A stretch of DNA of 34,732 nucleotides from an uncultured Geobacter sp. (GCA_937886325.1 CALABV010000024.1:1-34732), one strand, 5' to 3'. Counted from the stretch's first letter, positions 1 through 8,428 are shown. Program-made: numbers and translations. Notes: a model not told the origin generated them from the sequence alone.

Positions 1-48
1 CGACCACCGAGATCTACACTCTTTCCCTACACGACGCTCTTCCGATCT
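1..48. other. Illumina sequencing adapter (artefact)
   Basis: The first 48 bases match the Illumina P5/TruSeq universal adapter from its internal CGACCACCGAGATC through the terminal CTCTTCCGATCT. They are not genomic. The reading frame of dnaG continues into the reverse complement of the adapter and stops there at about position 27, giving a false C-terminus ending RKSVV. Real sequence starts at about base 49. Confidence 0.97.
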
Positions 49-1049
49 CGAACGACACGCGCCGGGAAACTCTCTTCCAGAAACAGATCCATGGACCGCA
101 CCGTTGCCTTCTTTCCCGCACTGTCCCCATCGAAAAGAAGATATGCCGTATCCGCGAAGCGTCGAACGGTTTTCAGATGACCCGCTGTCAGGGCAGTGCC
201 GCAGGTCGCGACCACGTTGTGAATCCCCGCCCGGAAGAGAGCCAGATGATCGAAATATCCCTCCACGATGAAGACCGCCCCTTTTTCACGGATGGCATGC
301 TTTGCCGTGCCGAGACCGAAAAGGACATCACTCTTACGGTAGATGGGCGATTCGGGTGAATTCAGATATTTGGGCAGCGCATCATCGAGAACACGGCCGC
401 CAAACCCGATGGGACGCCCCTGAATATCGGTAATGGGGAACAGGAGCCGGTTTCTGAAACCATCATAGTGTCCGCCCCGTTCCCTTTGCCGGAGAAGCCC
501 GGCCTTTTCCGCCGCCTCCAACGGGACTTTTTTTTGTTCCAAATAGCGTGCCAACAAATCCCAGGTATCCGGCGCAAAACCGAGACGATATGACCGGACC
601 GTCGCGTCATCAACGCCCCGCTTCTTCAAGTAGGCACGGCAGCGTTCGCCCGCCGGGTCTTCCAGCAGGATTCTTTCATAGAAGCGGGTGGCAATTTCAT
701 GCACCTGATAGAGGGTTTCCCGCTCATCAGCGACGCGCTTCTCGTGAGGCGTCAAGGGCCGGTCCTGTATCTCCACCCCGACGCGCCGCGCGAGAACCCG
801 CAGTGCCTCTGGAAAAGAAAGCCCCTCGATACGCATGACAAAGCTGACAACATCACCGCCGGCGCCGCACCCGAAACAATGAAACATCCCCTTGACCGGG
901 TTTACGGTAAAGGAAGGCGTCTTTTCCGAATGAAAAGGGCACAGCCCAAGATAATTGGCGCCGGCCTTTTTCAAACCGACATAGTCCGACACCACATCAA
1001 GTATAGCCGCTCTCTCGCGGACTTCCCGTACTATCTCGTCAGGAATCAT
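49..1049 (-). CDS. dnaG: DNA primase DnaG, 3'-truncated by contig end
   Basis: DnaG makes the RNA primers for DNA replication together with the replicative helicase. About 333 N-terminal residues are present out of the usual ~580-600. The CHC2 zinc ribbon is intact (Cys37, His40, Cys58, Cys61 in the CPFH and CFGC motifs), followed by the RNA polymerase core and the start of the TOPRIM fold (VEGYFD and LLFDGDSAGKKA motifs). The helicase-binding C-terminus is missing because the gene runs into adapter sequence at base 48. I place the start at the ATG at 1049 (MIPDEIV), where family homology begins; longer in-frame readings only translate the end of the cvpA-like gene in another frame. The gene starts 7 bases after the cvpA-like stop and has no strong Shine-Dalgarno, so translational coupling is likely. 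Confidence 0.95.
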
Positions 1050-1056
1050 CAAATCA

Positions 1057-1626
1057 TTATAACCGATCTCGAAAACCACGCGCTGCCTGACCGGGAACTT
1101 CGGCGGTCGTCGACGGGACCCGAACCGGTTTCCGCGGATTCTCAGGGTTCGAATCGTCCTTCCACCACGACAGAATCGTTCTTCCACATGCGAGAAAAGG
1201 GCGGGCGGTAACGGAGGACGCAAGAAGGGATGATTCTTTCATCGGTGATAGTCTGCCGCTCGCAAAAGTAAGCAGCATGCACACAACAAGCGCACCTTGC
1301 ACAACCCCGACCAGAACACCACCCATCCGATTGACTCCACCGAGAAGCACAATCTTGAGAAGAACCGTCAGCAGATGTCCCAGGAAAAAAAAGAGCAGGC
1401 CGAGTGCAAGGAAGATCAGCCCGAAGGAAAGAATTGAGGTTAGGGCAGAGGGAAGGCTGCTATGGCGCCGAAGGACTTCAGCGAGTGGATGGCAGTAGAC
1501 AAAGGCGGCCCAACCGCCTGCAACAATCCCGGCAAGGGAACAGACCTCCATGACCAACCCTTTCATGAATCCTTTTACCGCGAAAAACAGTAAAACAACC
1601 CAGATCAGGATATCAACGAGATTCAT
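1057..1626 (-). CDS. CvpA family membrane protein
   Basis: A 189-residue integral membrane protein that resembles the CvpA/colicin V production family. It starts MNLVDILIWVVLLFF and shows about four hydrophobic segments: residues ~5-22, ~27-47 (preceded by the KGFMKGLVMEV motif typical of CvpA), ~62-90 and ~100-120, with Gly-rich GGVNRMGGVLVGVVQGAL before the last. The C-terminal ~60 residues are polar, basic and Pro-rich. CvpA proteins are linked to envelope homeostasis and, in enterobacteria, to colicin V export; the biochemical role is not established. It lies between rpsU and dnaG, 7 bases upstream of dnaG, so it is part of the macromolecular-synthesis operon here. The ATG at 1626 was chosen because upstream residues have no family resemblance. 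Confidence 0.8.
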   Translation of the reverse strand: MNLVDILIWVVLLFFAVKGFMKGLVMEVCSLAGIVAGGWAAFVYCHPLAEVLRRHSSLPSALTSILSFGLIFLALGLLFFFLGHLLTVLLKIVLLGGVNRMGGVLVGVVQGALVVCMLLTFASGRLSPMKESSLLASSVTARPFLACGRTILSWWKDDSNPENPRKPVRVPSTTAEVPGQAARGFRDRL

Positions 1627-1649
1627 TCCGCGCTCTCTGGTCTGCCCTG

Positions 1650-1684
1650 AAAGTAAAAGTAGGGGCAAATCGCCAGATCGCCCC
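1650..1684 (-). terminator. Attenuator-like hairpin between rpsU and cvpA
   Basis: On the minus strand GGGGC (1684-1680) pairs with GCCCC (1666-1662), with an inner ATC/GAT pairing, and is followed by TACTTTTACTTT. It lies in the 167-base gap after rpsU. In E. coli a partial terminator between rpsU and dnaG lowers primase relative to S21; the same role is inferred here. Confidence 0.5.
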
Positions 1685-1793
1685 CACAGTTCCGCCACCT
1701 ATTTGAACACGATGCCGAGAGAAGCGTGTCCCGTGCAGTCCACATGACCAGCCTTCTCTCCCGTTCACTTTTCACATGCGCCACCGGAACATC

Positions 1794-1991
1794 TTACTCC
1801 ATGATCTTCCGCTGTTTTTTCAACGCCCTTTTGCGGGCGGCTATCGCTTTTTTCTTCTTTTTGATACTCGGCTTTTCGTAATGTTCGCGCTTCCGGACTT
1901 CAGAAAGAATTCCGGCCTTTTCGCACTGCTTCTTGAACCTTTTCAGTGCAAGTTCAAACGATTCATTCTCCTTGACCCTTACTCCCGGCAT
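1794..1991 (-). CDS. rpsU: 30S ribosomal protein S21
   Basis: Small basic ribosomal protein of 65 residues (MPGVRVKENESFELALKRFKK...), a full-length S21. It has the family's conserved N-terminal half and a Lys/Arg-rich C-terminal helix (PSIKKKKKAIAARKRALKKQ). S21 binds the 30S platform near the 3' end of 16S rRNA and helps initiation. A strong Shine-Dalgarno (AGGAGGGAGGGG) precedes the ATG at 1991. A sigma70-type promoter is present about 90-115 bases upstream. It is the first gene of the rpsU, cvpA-like, dnaG series; rpoD, which usually follows, would lie beyond the contig end. Confidence 0.97.
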   Translation of the reverse strand: MPGVRVKENESFELALKRFKKQCEKAGILSEVRKREHYEKPSIKKKKKAIAARKRALKKQRKIME

Positions 1992-2079
1992 TCATATTCC
2001 CCTCCCTCCTATATTTGAATATCGTGCTTATATCGTAAACGTGAGCCGTAGACAAGGGGGTTAAGTGTAAAGAATTGCC

Positions 2080-2107
2080 ATCTTAACACCCAAAATCATC
2101 TTGTCAA
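2080..2107 (-). promoter_or_regulatory. sigma70-type promoter of rpsU
   Basis: Minus-strand TTGACA (2107-2102, perfect -35), a 16-base spacer, then TAAGAT (2085-2080, 4/6 match to the -10). The predicted start near 2073 gives a leader of about 80 bases before rpsU. It lies in the gap after hisE, so it separates the his run from the rpsU operon. Confidence 0.7.
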
Positions 2108-2147
2108 GCAAAATTTGTGCTTCAGCTCCATACCCTGGGAAAAAAAA

Positions 2148-2504
2148 TTATCCCTTCCGCGATTCCTTTTCCGTTATCCCGGAAATCCCGAAGCGGCGAC
2201 GCAATTCGGCATAGATCTCTTCCGGTTCAATTTCGTAGTACCCCAGGAGAACGAGTACGTGGTAGAGGAGATCCGCTGTTTCGTAGACAATTTCCTCCCG
2301 CTTGCCGCCTTTGCCGGCAATTACCAGTTCAGTGGCCTCCTCGCCCGTCTTTTTCAGGATCGTATCAATCCCTTTGCGGAACAAGGAGACGGTATACGAC
2401 TTTTCCTCGGGGTTCGCCTTCCGCGAAAGAATGACCCGGTACAGGGCATCAAGGATAGCCTCCTTTTCTCCCATCATCTGAAGTGTCCGCCTGGATTCGG
2501 TCAT
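2148..2504 (-). CDS. hisE: Phosphoribosyl-ATP pyrophosphatase HisE
   Basis: Hydrolyses phosphoribosyl-ATP to phosphoribosyl-AMP, step 2 of histidine synthesis. The protein has 118 residues and the all-alpha MazG-like fold signature: KTGEEATELVIA followed by EIVYETADLLYHVLVLL, which hold the acidic metal ligands. It is a standalone HisE, not a HisIE fusion, and no hisI is in the window. The ATG overlaps the hisF stop as ATGA (2504-2501), indicating translational coupling. It is the last gene of the long thyX-to-his run; the rpsU promoter follows directly. Confidence 0.96.
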   Translation of the reverse strand: MTESRRTLQMMGEKEAILDALYRVILSRKANPEEKSYTVSLFRKGIDTILKKTGEEATELVIAGKGGKREEIVYETADLLYHVLVLLGYYEIEPEEIYAELRRRFGISGITEKESRKG

Positions 2505-3262
2505 AGCCGCACCGCCACGCCCCTCTGGCTGAGATACTCCTTGGCCTCGGCAATGGTGTATTCCCGGTAATGGAAAATGGAAGCGGCCAGACAGGCGCTT
2601 GCGCCGGCCTTGGAAAAGCCGTCAAAGAGATGCTCCAGATTACCAACACCGCCCGACGCAATGACCGGGATAGAAACCGCGTCAACAACGGTGCGGGTCA
2701 GGGAGAGGTCATACCCGTCCTTTGTCCCGTCGCAGTCCATGCTGGTAAGGAGGATCTCACCTGAACCGTACTCCTCCATCCGTTGGGCCCACTCTACGGC
2801 ATCGATGCCGGTGGCGTTTCTCCCCCCGTGGGTATATACCTCCCAACGCTCCTCGCCCGGCACCCTGCGCGCATCAATGGCCACCACGGTGCACTGGGAA
2901 CCGAACCGCTCCGCCGCCTCTTTCACGAACTCCGGGCGGTGCACGGCCGCGGTGTTGATGGAAACCTTATCCGCACCGGCGTTCAGAAGGCGACGGATAT
3001 CATCCACCGTCCGGACTCCGCCGCCGACTGTCAGCGGCATGAAAACCCTTTCCGCGGTCCTGCGCACCACGTCGATGATGATGTCACGTTCGTCTGAAGA
3101 CGCGGTTATGTCGAGGAAGGTGAGTTCATCGGCGCCTTGTCGGTCATAGATCTCCGCAATCTCCACGGGATCGCCGGCGTCCCGCAGTTCGAGAAACTGC
3201 ACCCCCTTGACCACCCGCCCACCTTTCACATCGAGACAGGGTATGATTCGTTTCGTCAGCAT
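2501..3262 (-). CDS. hisF: Imidazole glycerol phosphate synthase, cyclase subunit HisF
   Basis: The (beta/alpha)8 barrel cyclase that uses ammonia from HisH to convert PRFAR to imidazole glycerol phosphate and AICAR. 253 residues, normal length. The catalytic aspartates are at the expected positions, Asp11 (PCLDVKGGRVVKG) and Asp130 (VVAIDARRV), and both half-barrel phosphate-binding motifs (TVGGGVRT, IASGGVG) are present. The ATG at 3262 follows GGAGAG at good spacing; an in-frame TTG one codon upstream is less likely. The stop overlaps hisE by 4 bases. HisF is homologous to HisA, which lies 25 bases upstream. Confidence 0.97.
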   Translation of the reverse strand: MLTKRIIPCLDVKGGRVVKGVQFLELRDAGDPVEIAEIYDRQGADELTFLDITASSDERDIIIDVVRRTAERVFMPLTVGGGVRTVDDIRRLLNAGADKVSINTAAVHRPEFVKEAAERFGSQCTVVAIDARRVPGEERWEVYTHGGRNATGIDAVEWAQRMEEYGSGEILLTSMDCDGTKDGYDLSLTRTVVDAVSIPVIASGGVGNLEHLFDGFSKAGASACLAASIFHYREYTIAEAKEYLSQRGVAVRL

Positions 3263-3287
3263 CAACTCTCTCCGAAATAGTATTTCT

Positions 3288-4025
3288 TCACGCGCATCGT
3301 GCCGACTTGGTCAACGCCACCGCCTCAGCCAGGCTGATGGCGCCGGTGTAGACGGCCTTGCCGGTGATGACGCCGATCACGCCGCTCGCTTCAATCGCCA
3401 TCAGGTTCTCGATGTCGGACATCCTTGACACCCCGCCAGAGGCAATAACAGGTATGGTGATAGACTCGGCCAGTTCCCTGGTCGCTTCGATATTGGGACC
3501 GCTCAGCATGCCGTCGCGGCTGATATCGGTATAAATTATGGCCGACACCCCGTACCCCTCGAAACGCCGCGCCATTTCCACGGCACGGATGTCGGTGACC
3601 TCAGCCCAGCCCTGGACCGCCACCATGCCGTTCTTGGCGTCGATACCGACCACGATGCGGCCGGGAAAACGGTCGCACGCCTCCTTGACCATTTCCGGGT
3701 TCCGCTGGGCCGCCGTGCCGAGGATCACCCTGCTGATCCCGAGGGAGAGGTACGCCTCAATCGTTCCGAGATCACGGATGCCGCCGCCCAGTTGCGTGGG
3801 TATCAGGATGGATCCGACGATCTCCTCGATGGAAGACCGATTCTTCGGCTCACCGGCGAACGCGCCGTTCAGATCCACGATATGGAGCATCTCGGCGCCC
3901 TGATCCTGCCATTTCAGAGCCTGTTCGGCAGGGCTGTCGCAGAAGACCGTATCCCGCTCCATGAGCCCCTGCTCCAGGCGGACGCACCGCCCGTCCTTCA
4001 AATCGATTGCAGGTATGACTATCAT
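3288..4025 (-). CDS. hisA: ProFAR isomerase HisA
   Basis: Phosphoribosylformimino-5-aminoimidazole carboxamide ribotide isomerase, the Amadori rearrangement step of histidine synthesis. 245 residues, TIM barrel. Catalytic acids are Asp8 (IPAIDLKDGRCVRL) and Asp129 (VGIDAKNG), with phosphate-binding loops LGGGIRD and ASGGVS. The ATG at 4025 overlaps the hisH stop as ATGA. Longer in-frame readings extend into hisH in a different frame and are not credible. Confidence 0.97.
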   Translation of the reverse strand: MIVIPAIDLKDGRCVRLEQGLMERDTVFCDSPAEQALKWQDQGAEMLHIVDLNGAFAGEPKNRSSIEEIVGSILIPTQLGGGIRDLGTIEAYLSLGISRVILGTAAQRNPEMVKEACDRFPGRIVVGIDAKNGMVAVQGWAEVTDIRAVEMARRFEGYGVSAIIYTDISRDGMLSGPNIEATRELAESITIPVIASGGVSRMSDIENLMAIEASGVIGVITGKAVYTGAISLAEAVALTKSARCA

Positions 4026-4645
4026 TTCATCTCCCCGAAATTCTTGAGAATCGCAAGCCCCCGCTCCTGGGATTTTTCCGGGTGGAACTGCGTGGCGACA
4101 ATATTGTCCTTCCACACGGAAGAGCAGAATTCCATACCGTAGTCCGTGGTCGTCGCGACCACCGACGGATCTTCAGGCCGCACGTAGTAGGAATGGACGA
4201 AATAGAAATTCGCCCCCTCCGGTATCCCGGAAAAGGCCGGAGGACAACGCTTTATCGAAAGCTGGTTCCATCCCATGTGGGGGACCTTCAGCTCTTCGTC
4301 ACCCTCGGTCATCCCTTCGGGGAAGCGAGCCACCCTGCCGGGAATGACATCAAGACCCTTATGGAGACCGAACTCCTCGCTCTCGGTGAAGAGGAGTTGA
4401 AGCCCCAGGCAGATACCGAGGAACGGCCGCCCCTCCCTGATTACCCGCAGGATCGGCTCGATGAAACCGCCCTCCTCCAGGTTCTTCATGCAGTCGCGAA
4501 AAGCCCCCACACCGGGGAGCACTATCCGGTCCGCTTGCAGGACCGTTTTCGGTTCCGAGGTAACCACAGCCTCGAAACCGACCTTCTCGAACCCCTTCTG
4601 CACAGAGCGGAGATTCCCCATCCCGTAATCGATTATCGCTATCAT
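4022..4645 (-). CDS. hisH: Imidazole glycerol phosphate synthase, glutaminase subunit HisH
   Basis: Class I glutamine amidotransferase that supplies ammonia to HisF. 207 residues. The catalytic triad is complete: Cys79 in GICLGLQLL, His188 and Glu190 in FHPEKSQ. The oxyanion-strand region PGVGAF is present. The ATG at 4645 is preferred over the GTG one codon upstream because GAGG lies 5 bases before the ATG but only 2 before the GTG. The stop overlaps hisA by 4 bases. The 111-base gap to hisB is the largest inside the his run and carries two short tandem duplications. Confidence 0.97.
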   Translation of the reverse strand: MIAIIDYGMGNLRSVQKGFEKVGFEAVVTSEPKTVLQADRIVLPGVGAFRDCMKNLEEGGFIEPILRVIREGRPFLGICLGLQLLFTESEEFGLHKGLDVIPGRVARFPEGMTEGDEELKVPHMGWNQLSIKRCPPAFSGIPEGANFYFVHSYYVRPEDPSVVATTTDYGMEFCSSVWKDNIVATQFHPEKSQERGLAILKNFGEMK

Positions 4646-4674
4646 CACTACCTCGAAAAAAAGGGCGCATCATA

Positions 4675-4726
4675 CGTTCGACTGATCGTTCGACTGAGTT
4701 CACGCCGAAGTCTCACGCCGAGGTCA
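4675..4726. repeat. Two adjacent short tandem duplications in the hisB-hisH gap
   Basis: CGTTCGACTGAT at 4675-4686 is repeated as CGTTCGACTGAG at 4687-4698. Just after, CACGCCGAAGTCT at 4701-4713 is repeated as CACGCCGAGGTCA at 4714-4726. They are in noncoding sequence between hisB and hisH. No function is recognised; replication slippage is a simple explanation. Confidence 0.75.
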
Positions 4727-4756
4727 GCGCCCCTTGAACTTTAATTGAGTGAGGCG

Positions 4757-5344
4757 TTACAGCTTCCCCTTGGTGGAAAGCACTCCCGAAATCCTGTCAT
4801 CAATGCGCGTCGCCTCATCCAGCGCACGGGCAAAGGCCTTGAAACACGCCTCCACCATGTGGTGGACATTTTCTCCGTACAGCAGATTGACATGGAGATT
4901 GAGACCACCGGTGTTGGCGAATGCCTGGAAGAACTCCCGGACCAGCTCCACATCGAAATCACCGATCTTCACCTTGGGGAGCGAGACGTTGTAGCAGAGG
5001 TAGGGGCGTCCGGACAGGTCAATGGCCGCACTGGCAAGGGTCTCATCCATGGGCACGGTGGCCTGCCCGTAGCGGCGGATCCCCTCCTTGCCGCCGAGCG
5101 CCCGCTTCAAGGCTTCACCGAGAACGATTCCCACGTCCTCCACCGTGTGGTGGAAATCGATATCGATATCGCCCTGGGCCTCCACCTGGAGATCGAACAG
5201 CCCGTGCCGGGCAAACAGGTCGAGCATGTGATCCAGGAACGGCACCGACGTGCACACCTTTGCCTCACCGGTCCCGTCAAGCCCCAGGGACAGCCGGATC
5301 CGTGTCTCCTTTGTCACTCTTTCCACTACGGCGGTTCTGGACAT
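4757..5344 (-). CDS. hisB: Imidazoleglycerol-phosphate dehydratase HisB
   Basis: Mn-dependent dehydration of imidazole glycerol phosphate to imidazole acetol phosphate. 195 residues, a monofunctional dehydratase without the N-terminal histidinol-phosphatase domain of the enterobacterial fusion, so the phosphatase must be encoded elsewhere. The paired metal-binding motifs are visible: DFHHTVEDVG in the first half and ENVHHMVEA in the second, plus FLDHML. GGAGG lies 5 bases before the ATG. It begins 18 bases after hisC. Confidence 0.97.
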   Translation of the reverse strand: MSRTAVVERVTKETRIRLSLGLDGTGEAKVCTSVPFLDHMLDLFARHGLFDLQVEAQGDIDIDFHHTVEDVGIVLGEALKRALGGKEGIRRYGQATVPMDETLASAAIDLSGRPYLCYNVSLPKVKIGDFDVELVREFFQAFANTGGLNLHVNLLYGENVHHMVEACFKAFARALDEATRIDDRISGVLSTKGKL

Positions 5345-5362
5345 GAGAGCCTCCTTGGGATA

Positions 5363-6415
5363 TCAGCCGATTTCCTTCAATGCGGCCACCGTTGTTTCCA
5401 TCTCCTCACGGCTTCCGATAGTGATGCGCAGTCCTGAGGAAAGCAACGGATCGGAAAAATGGCGCACCAGAATCTTTCGCTGTGCAAGACCTTCGTAGAC
5501 GCGTCGGCCGTTTCCGTCCGGGGCCACGGCAAACACGAAGTTCCCCCGGGAAGGGATGACGTGCCACCCCATCCCGCGCAGCTGCGTTGAAAACCACTCC
5601 CTGGTTTCCCGCACCCTGCGGATGCAGTCCCGGAAATACTCCTGATCGGCCAGTGCAGCGCCACAGGCGGCCTGGGCCAGCCTGTCCAGGTTATAGTGGT
5701 CGCGGATCTTGTCCAGGGCCGCTATTATCCCGGGACGGGCAATGGCAAGCCCCAGCCTCATGCCGGCAAGGGAATAGCTCTTGGAAAGGGTGCGCGTCAC
5801 CACCACGTTTTCACATTTCCTGACCAGTTCCAGCGAGTTCTCGTCGGCGAAGTCCACGTAGGCCTCATCGGCAACCAGCAAGCCCGCGCAGCGGTTCGCC
5901 AGTTCCTCGATGTAGTCGATGGGGAAAGCGAAACCAAAGGGCGCGTTGGGCGTGGTGAGGAAAAAGATCTTCCCGTCGTATCGCTCCGGAAAATCAGCCA
6001 CGCGATAGTCGTCGGTAAGGCCGAAGGTCCGGACCCGTGCGCCCTGGACCTGGGCCAGGGTCACGTAGTAGGAATAGGAAGGGTGGACATAGGCGATCTC
6101 CTCACCCTCCCCGGCGCATGCCCGGATCAGGTTGTTGAGCACCTCGTCGGAGCCGTTCGCCATGATGACCCACGAGGGATCGAAACCGTACAGGTCGCCG
6201 GCGATCCGGCGGAGCCTTTCGCTGGAAGCGCTGGGATACTTGCGGAGCGTCGCCCCGTCGGCGCCCAGTTCCGCGAGGATCGCGGCCACGACGGCCGGGG
6301 AAGGCGGATAGGGATTTTCATTGGAGTTGAGCTTGATGAAAGACTCGCCGTCGGGAGGCTGAAATCCCGGCACATACCCAGCCATGGAAGCAATATCGGA
6401 ACGCAAGAAACTCAT
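5363..6415 (-). CDS. hisC: Histidinol-phosphate aminotransferase HisC
   Basis: PLP-dependent class I/II aminotransferase converting imidazole acetol phosphate to histidinol phosphate. 350 residues, normal length. Visible hallmarks: N-terminal LNSNENPY, NGSDE before the cofactor site, TTPNAPFG, ADEAYVDF (cofactor-binding Asp), and the Schiff-base lysine Lys212 in TLSKSYSLAGMRLG. The usual TPNNPTG element reads TTPNAPFG, a mild variant. The ATG overlaps the hisD stop as ATGA (6415-6412). Confidence 0.97.
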   Translation of the reverse strand: MSFLRSDIASMAGYVPGFQPPDGESFIKLNSNENPYPPSPAVVAAILAELGADGATLRKYPSASSERLRRIAGDLYGFDPSWVIMANGSDEVLNNLIRACAGEGEEIAYVHPSYSYYVTLAQVQGARVRTFGLTDDYRVADFPERYDGKIFFLTTPNAPFGFAFPIDYIEELANRCAGLLVADEAYVDFADENSLELVRKCENVVVTRTLSKSYSLAGMRLGLAIARPGIIAALDKIRDHYNLDRLAQAACGAALADQEYFRDCIRRVRETREWFSTQLRGMGWHVIPSRGNFVFAVAPDGNGRRVYEGLAQRKILVRHFSDPLLSSGLRITIGSREEMETTVAALKEIG

Positions 6416-7713
6416 GATTCCTTCCTGTTCGAAATCCGTATTTTCACCGACTCGGCATGGGCGTCAAGTCCCTCCATGCCGGCGAGGCGAACGACGTCGT
6501 CCCCCAACCTGCCGAGAGCGGCTTCCGAGAAATAGAGCAGTGACGACTTTTTCACGAAATCGTCCACCGACAGGGGGGAGAAGAAACGGGCCGTGCCCCC
6601 TGTGGGGAGGGTGTGATTCGGCCCCGCCAGGTAGTCGCCGACGGACTCGGGGGTGAAATGCCCGAGAAAGATCGCCCCGGCATTCCTCACGGCCGGCAGG
6701 ATCTCGAAGGGGTTCGCAACTGCCAGTTCCAGATGTTCGGGCGCAAGGCGGTTGGAGAATGAGACGGCCTCCTCAAGACTTCCCGCAACGATAATGACCC
6801 CATAGTCATCCCATGACCTGCGCGCGATCCCTGCGCGGGGAAGAAGCGCCAGCTGCCGTTCCACCTCGGCGGCAACCGCCTCCCCGAAGGTCCGGTCCGT
6901 GGTGATGAGCATGGCGGACGCCAGTTCGTCATGCTCGGCTTGGGAAAGGAGGTCGGCCGCGATGTGGGCCGGATTGCCGCTCCCGTCGCTGACCACCAGG
7001 ATCTCGCTGGGCCCGGCGATCATGTCGATCCCCACCTGCCCGAAAACCAGCTTTTTCGCTGTCGCAACATAGATGTTTCCCGGGCCGGTAATCTTGTCCA
7101 CCCGGGGAACGGACTCGGTGCCGTAGGCCAGAGCCGCCACTGCCTGCGCCCCGCCGATGCGGAAGATCCTGTCCACTCCGGACAGGCGCGCTGCGACAAG
7201 GACATGGGGATTGATCTCCCCGTCGGGCGTGGGGACCACCATTACAATCTCGGACACGCCGGCCACCCGAGCCGGCACGGCATTCATGATCACGCTGCTG
7301 GGATAGCTCGCCTTGCCGCCCGGCACATAGATGCCGACCCGTTCCAGCGGCGTTACCTTCTGGCCGAGCAGGATCCCTTCCTCTTCGGTGTCCAGCCAGC
7401 TCTTCTGCTTCTGCTTCTCATGAAAACGGGTGACCCGCTCGACCGCAAGCCGAAGGGTTGAGACCGCGTCCTCGCCTGCCTCCTGAAAGACCCTGTCCAG
7501 TTCCGCATCCGGTATACGAAGCCCCGCCGCATCAATCTCCAGCCGGTCGAACCGCCGCGTGTACTCGAGCAGCGCCGCGTCGCCGCGGGAACGCACATCC
7601 TCGATAATCTCCAGGACCTTCGACTCCACCTCCCTGCCCGTCTCCTCTCCCCGTGAGAGGATCGCGGCAAAGCGGGACTCGAAATCCGTATCATGTATAT
7701 GAAGAAACTTCAT
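6412..7713 (-). CDS. hisD: Histidinol dehydrogenase HisD
   Basis: Zn-dependent four-electron oxidation of histidinol to histidine with NAD+, the last step of the pathway. 433 residues, full length. Recognisable motifs: YVPGGKASYPSSV, ITGPGNIYVATAKK, GPSEILV, SQAEHDELA (catalytic Glu/His region) and GPNHTLPTGGTARF (metal and substrate histidines). A GGAG lies 10 bases before the ATG. A perfect 8-bp hairpin lies in the 51-base gap between hisG and hisD. Confidence 0.97.
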   Translation of the reverse strand: MKFLHIHDTDFESRFAAILSRGEETGREVESKVLEIIEDVRSRGDAALLEYTRRFDRLEIDAAGLRIPDAELDRVFQEAGEDAVSTLRLAVERVTRFHEKQKQKSWLDTEEEGILLGQKVTPLERVGIYVPGGKASYPSSVIMNAVPARVAGVSEIVMVVPTPDGEINPHVLVAARLSGVDRIFRIGGAQAVAALAYGTESVPRVDKITGPGNIYVATAKKLVFGQVGIDMIAGPSEILVVSDGSGNPAHIAADLLSQAEHDELASAMLITTDRTFGEAVAAEVERQLALLPRAGIARRSWDDYGVIIVAGSLEEAVSFSNRLAPEHLELAVANPFEILPAVRNAGAIFLGHFTPESVGDYLAGPNHTLPTGGTARFFSPLSVDDFVKKSSLLYFSEAALGRLGDDVVRLAGMEGLDAHAESVKIRISNRKES

Positions 7714-7732
7714 AGACAGTAAGCTCCGTGGC

Positions 7733-7757
7733 CACTGGGGTACCCGTATCCCCAGTG
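7733..7757 (-). promoter_or_regulatory. Perfect 8-bp stem-loop between hisG and hisD
   Basis: CACTGGGG (7733-7740) and CCCCAGTG (7750-7757) are perfect inverted repeats around a 9-base loop. There is no following T-run on the minus strand, so this is more likely an mRNA-processing or stability element than a terminator. Confidence 0.55.
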
Positions 7758-7764
7758 TGACGCT

Positions 7765-8403
7765 TCATATATGCTTTTCAAGCCCTTCCAGGATCTGCGT
7801 GATCCGCTTGTGCTTGGTCTTCAGGCTTCCCCTGTTGACGATCAGCCGGCAGGTGATCTCCGCAATGGTCTCCACCTCCACCAGGCCGTTCTGGCGCAGG
7901 GTCTCACCGGTGGAGACAAGGTCCACTATCCTTTCGGAAAGGCCCACCAGCGGCGCCAACTCGATGGAGCCGTACAGCTTCACGATCTCCACCTGAACAC
8001 CCTTGCCCGCGAAATACTTCTCGGTGACATTGGGGTATTTTGTGGCGATGCGGATATTGGTCCAGCTGGCAGGATCATCGGTGCGGGAGAGTTCGACCGG
8101 TTCCGCCACAACCAGCCGGCAGTAGCCGAACTTGAGATCGAGCGGCTCGTACAGATCCTTCTGCTGCTCAAGGAGGGTATCCCTGCCCACGATCCCCAGG
8201 TCCGCGCACCCGTACTCAACATAGGTGGGGACATCGGTTGCCCGGACAATCATGTAGCGCATCTTCTGCTTCGGATTTTCAAAGATGAGCTTCCGCGTAT
8301 CGGAAAGGAGCTCATCGCAGTCTATGCCTATCTTCCTGAACAGGGCAACGGAGTCGTGAAGGATCCTGCCCTTGGGTATGGCGATAGTGATTGAGTCGGT
8401 CAT
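7765..8403 (-). CDS. hisG: ATP phosphoribosyltransferase HisG, short form
   Basis: Condenses ATP and PRPP, the committed step of histidine synthesis. At 212 residues it is the short form: the catalytic core is present (IAIPKGRI at the N-terminus, the DLGIVGRD loop, the PRPP-binding LVSTGETLRQNGL stretch) but the ~80-residue C-terminal regulatory domain of long HisG is absent. Short HisG enzymes work as hetero-octamers with HisZ, a HisRS-like regulatory subunit; no hisZ is in this window, so it should be elsewhere. The ATG at 8403 begins the family homology; upstream in-frame residues overlap murA. It lies 25 bases after murA and opens the his part of the run. Confidence 0.95.
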   Translation of the reverse strand: MTDSITIAIPKGRILHDSVALFRKIGIDCDELLSDTRKLIFENPKQKMRYMIVRATDVPTYVEYGCADLGIVGRDTLLEQQKDLYEPLDLKFGYCRLVVAEPVELSRTDDPASWTNIRIATKYPNVTEKYFAGKGVQVEIVKLYGSIELAPLVGLSERIVDLVSTGETLRQNGLVEVETIAEITCRLIVNRGSLKTKHKRITQILEGLEKHI

Positions 8404-8428
8404 CGATCTGCGCCCTTCACTTCCCGGT

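Noticed and set aside
1050..1060. TATAAT just upstream of the dnaG start as a -10 box
   Set aside because: No -35 hexamer at suitable distance, and the sequence is the end of the cvpA-like coding region.
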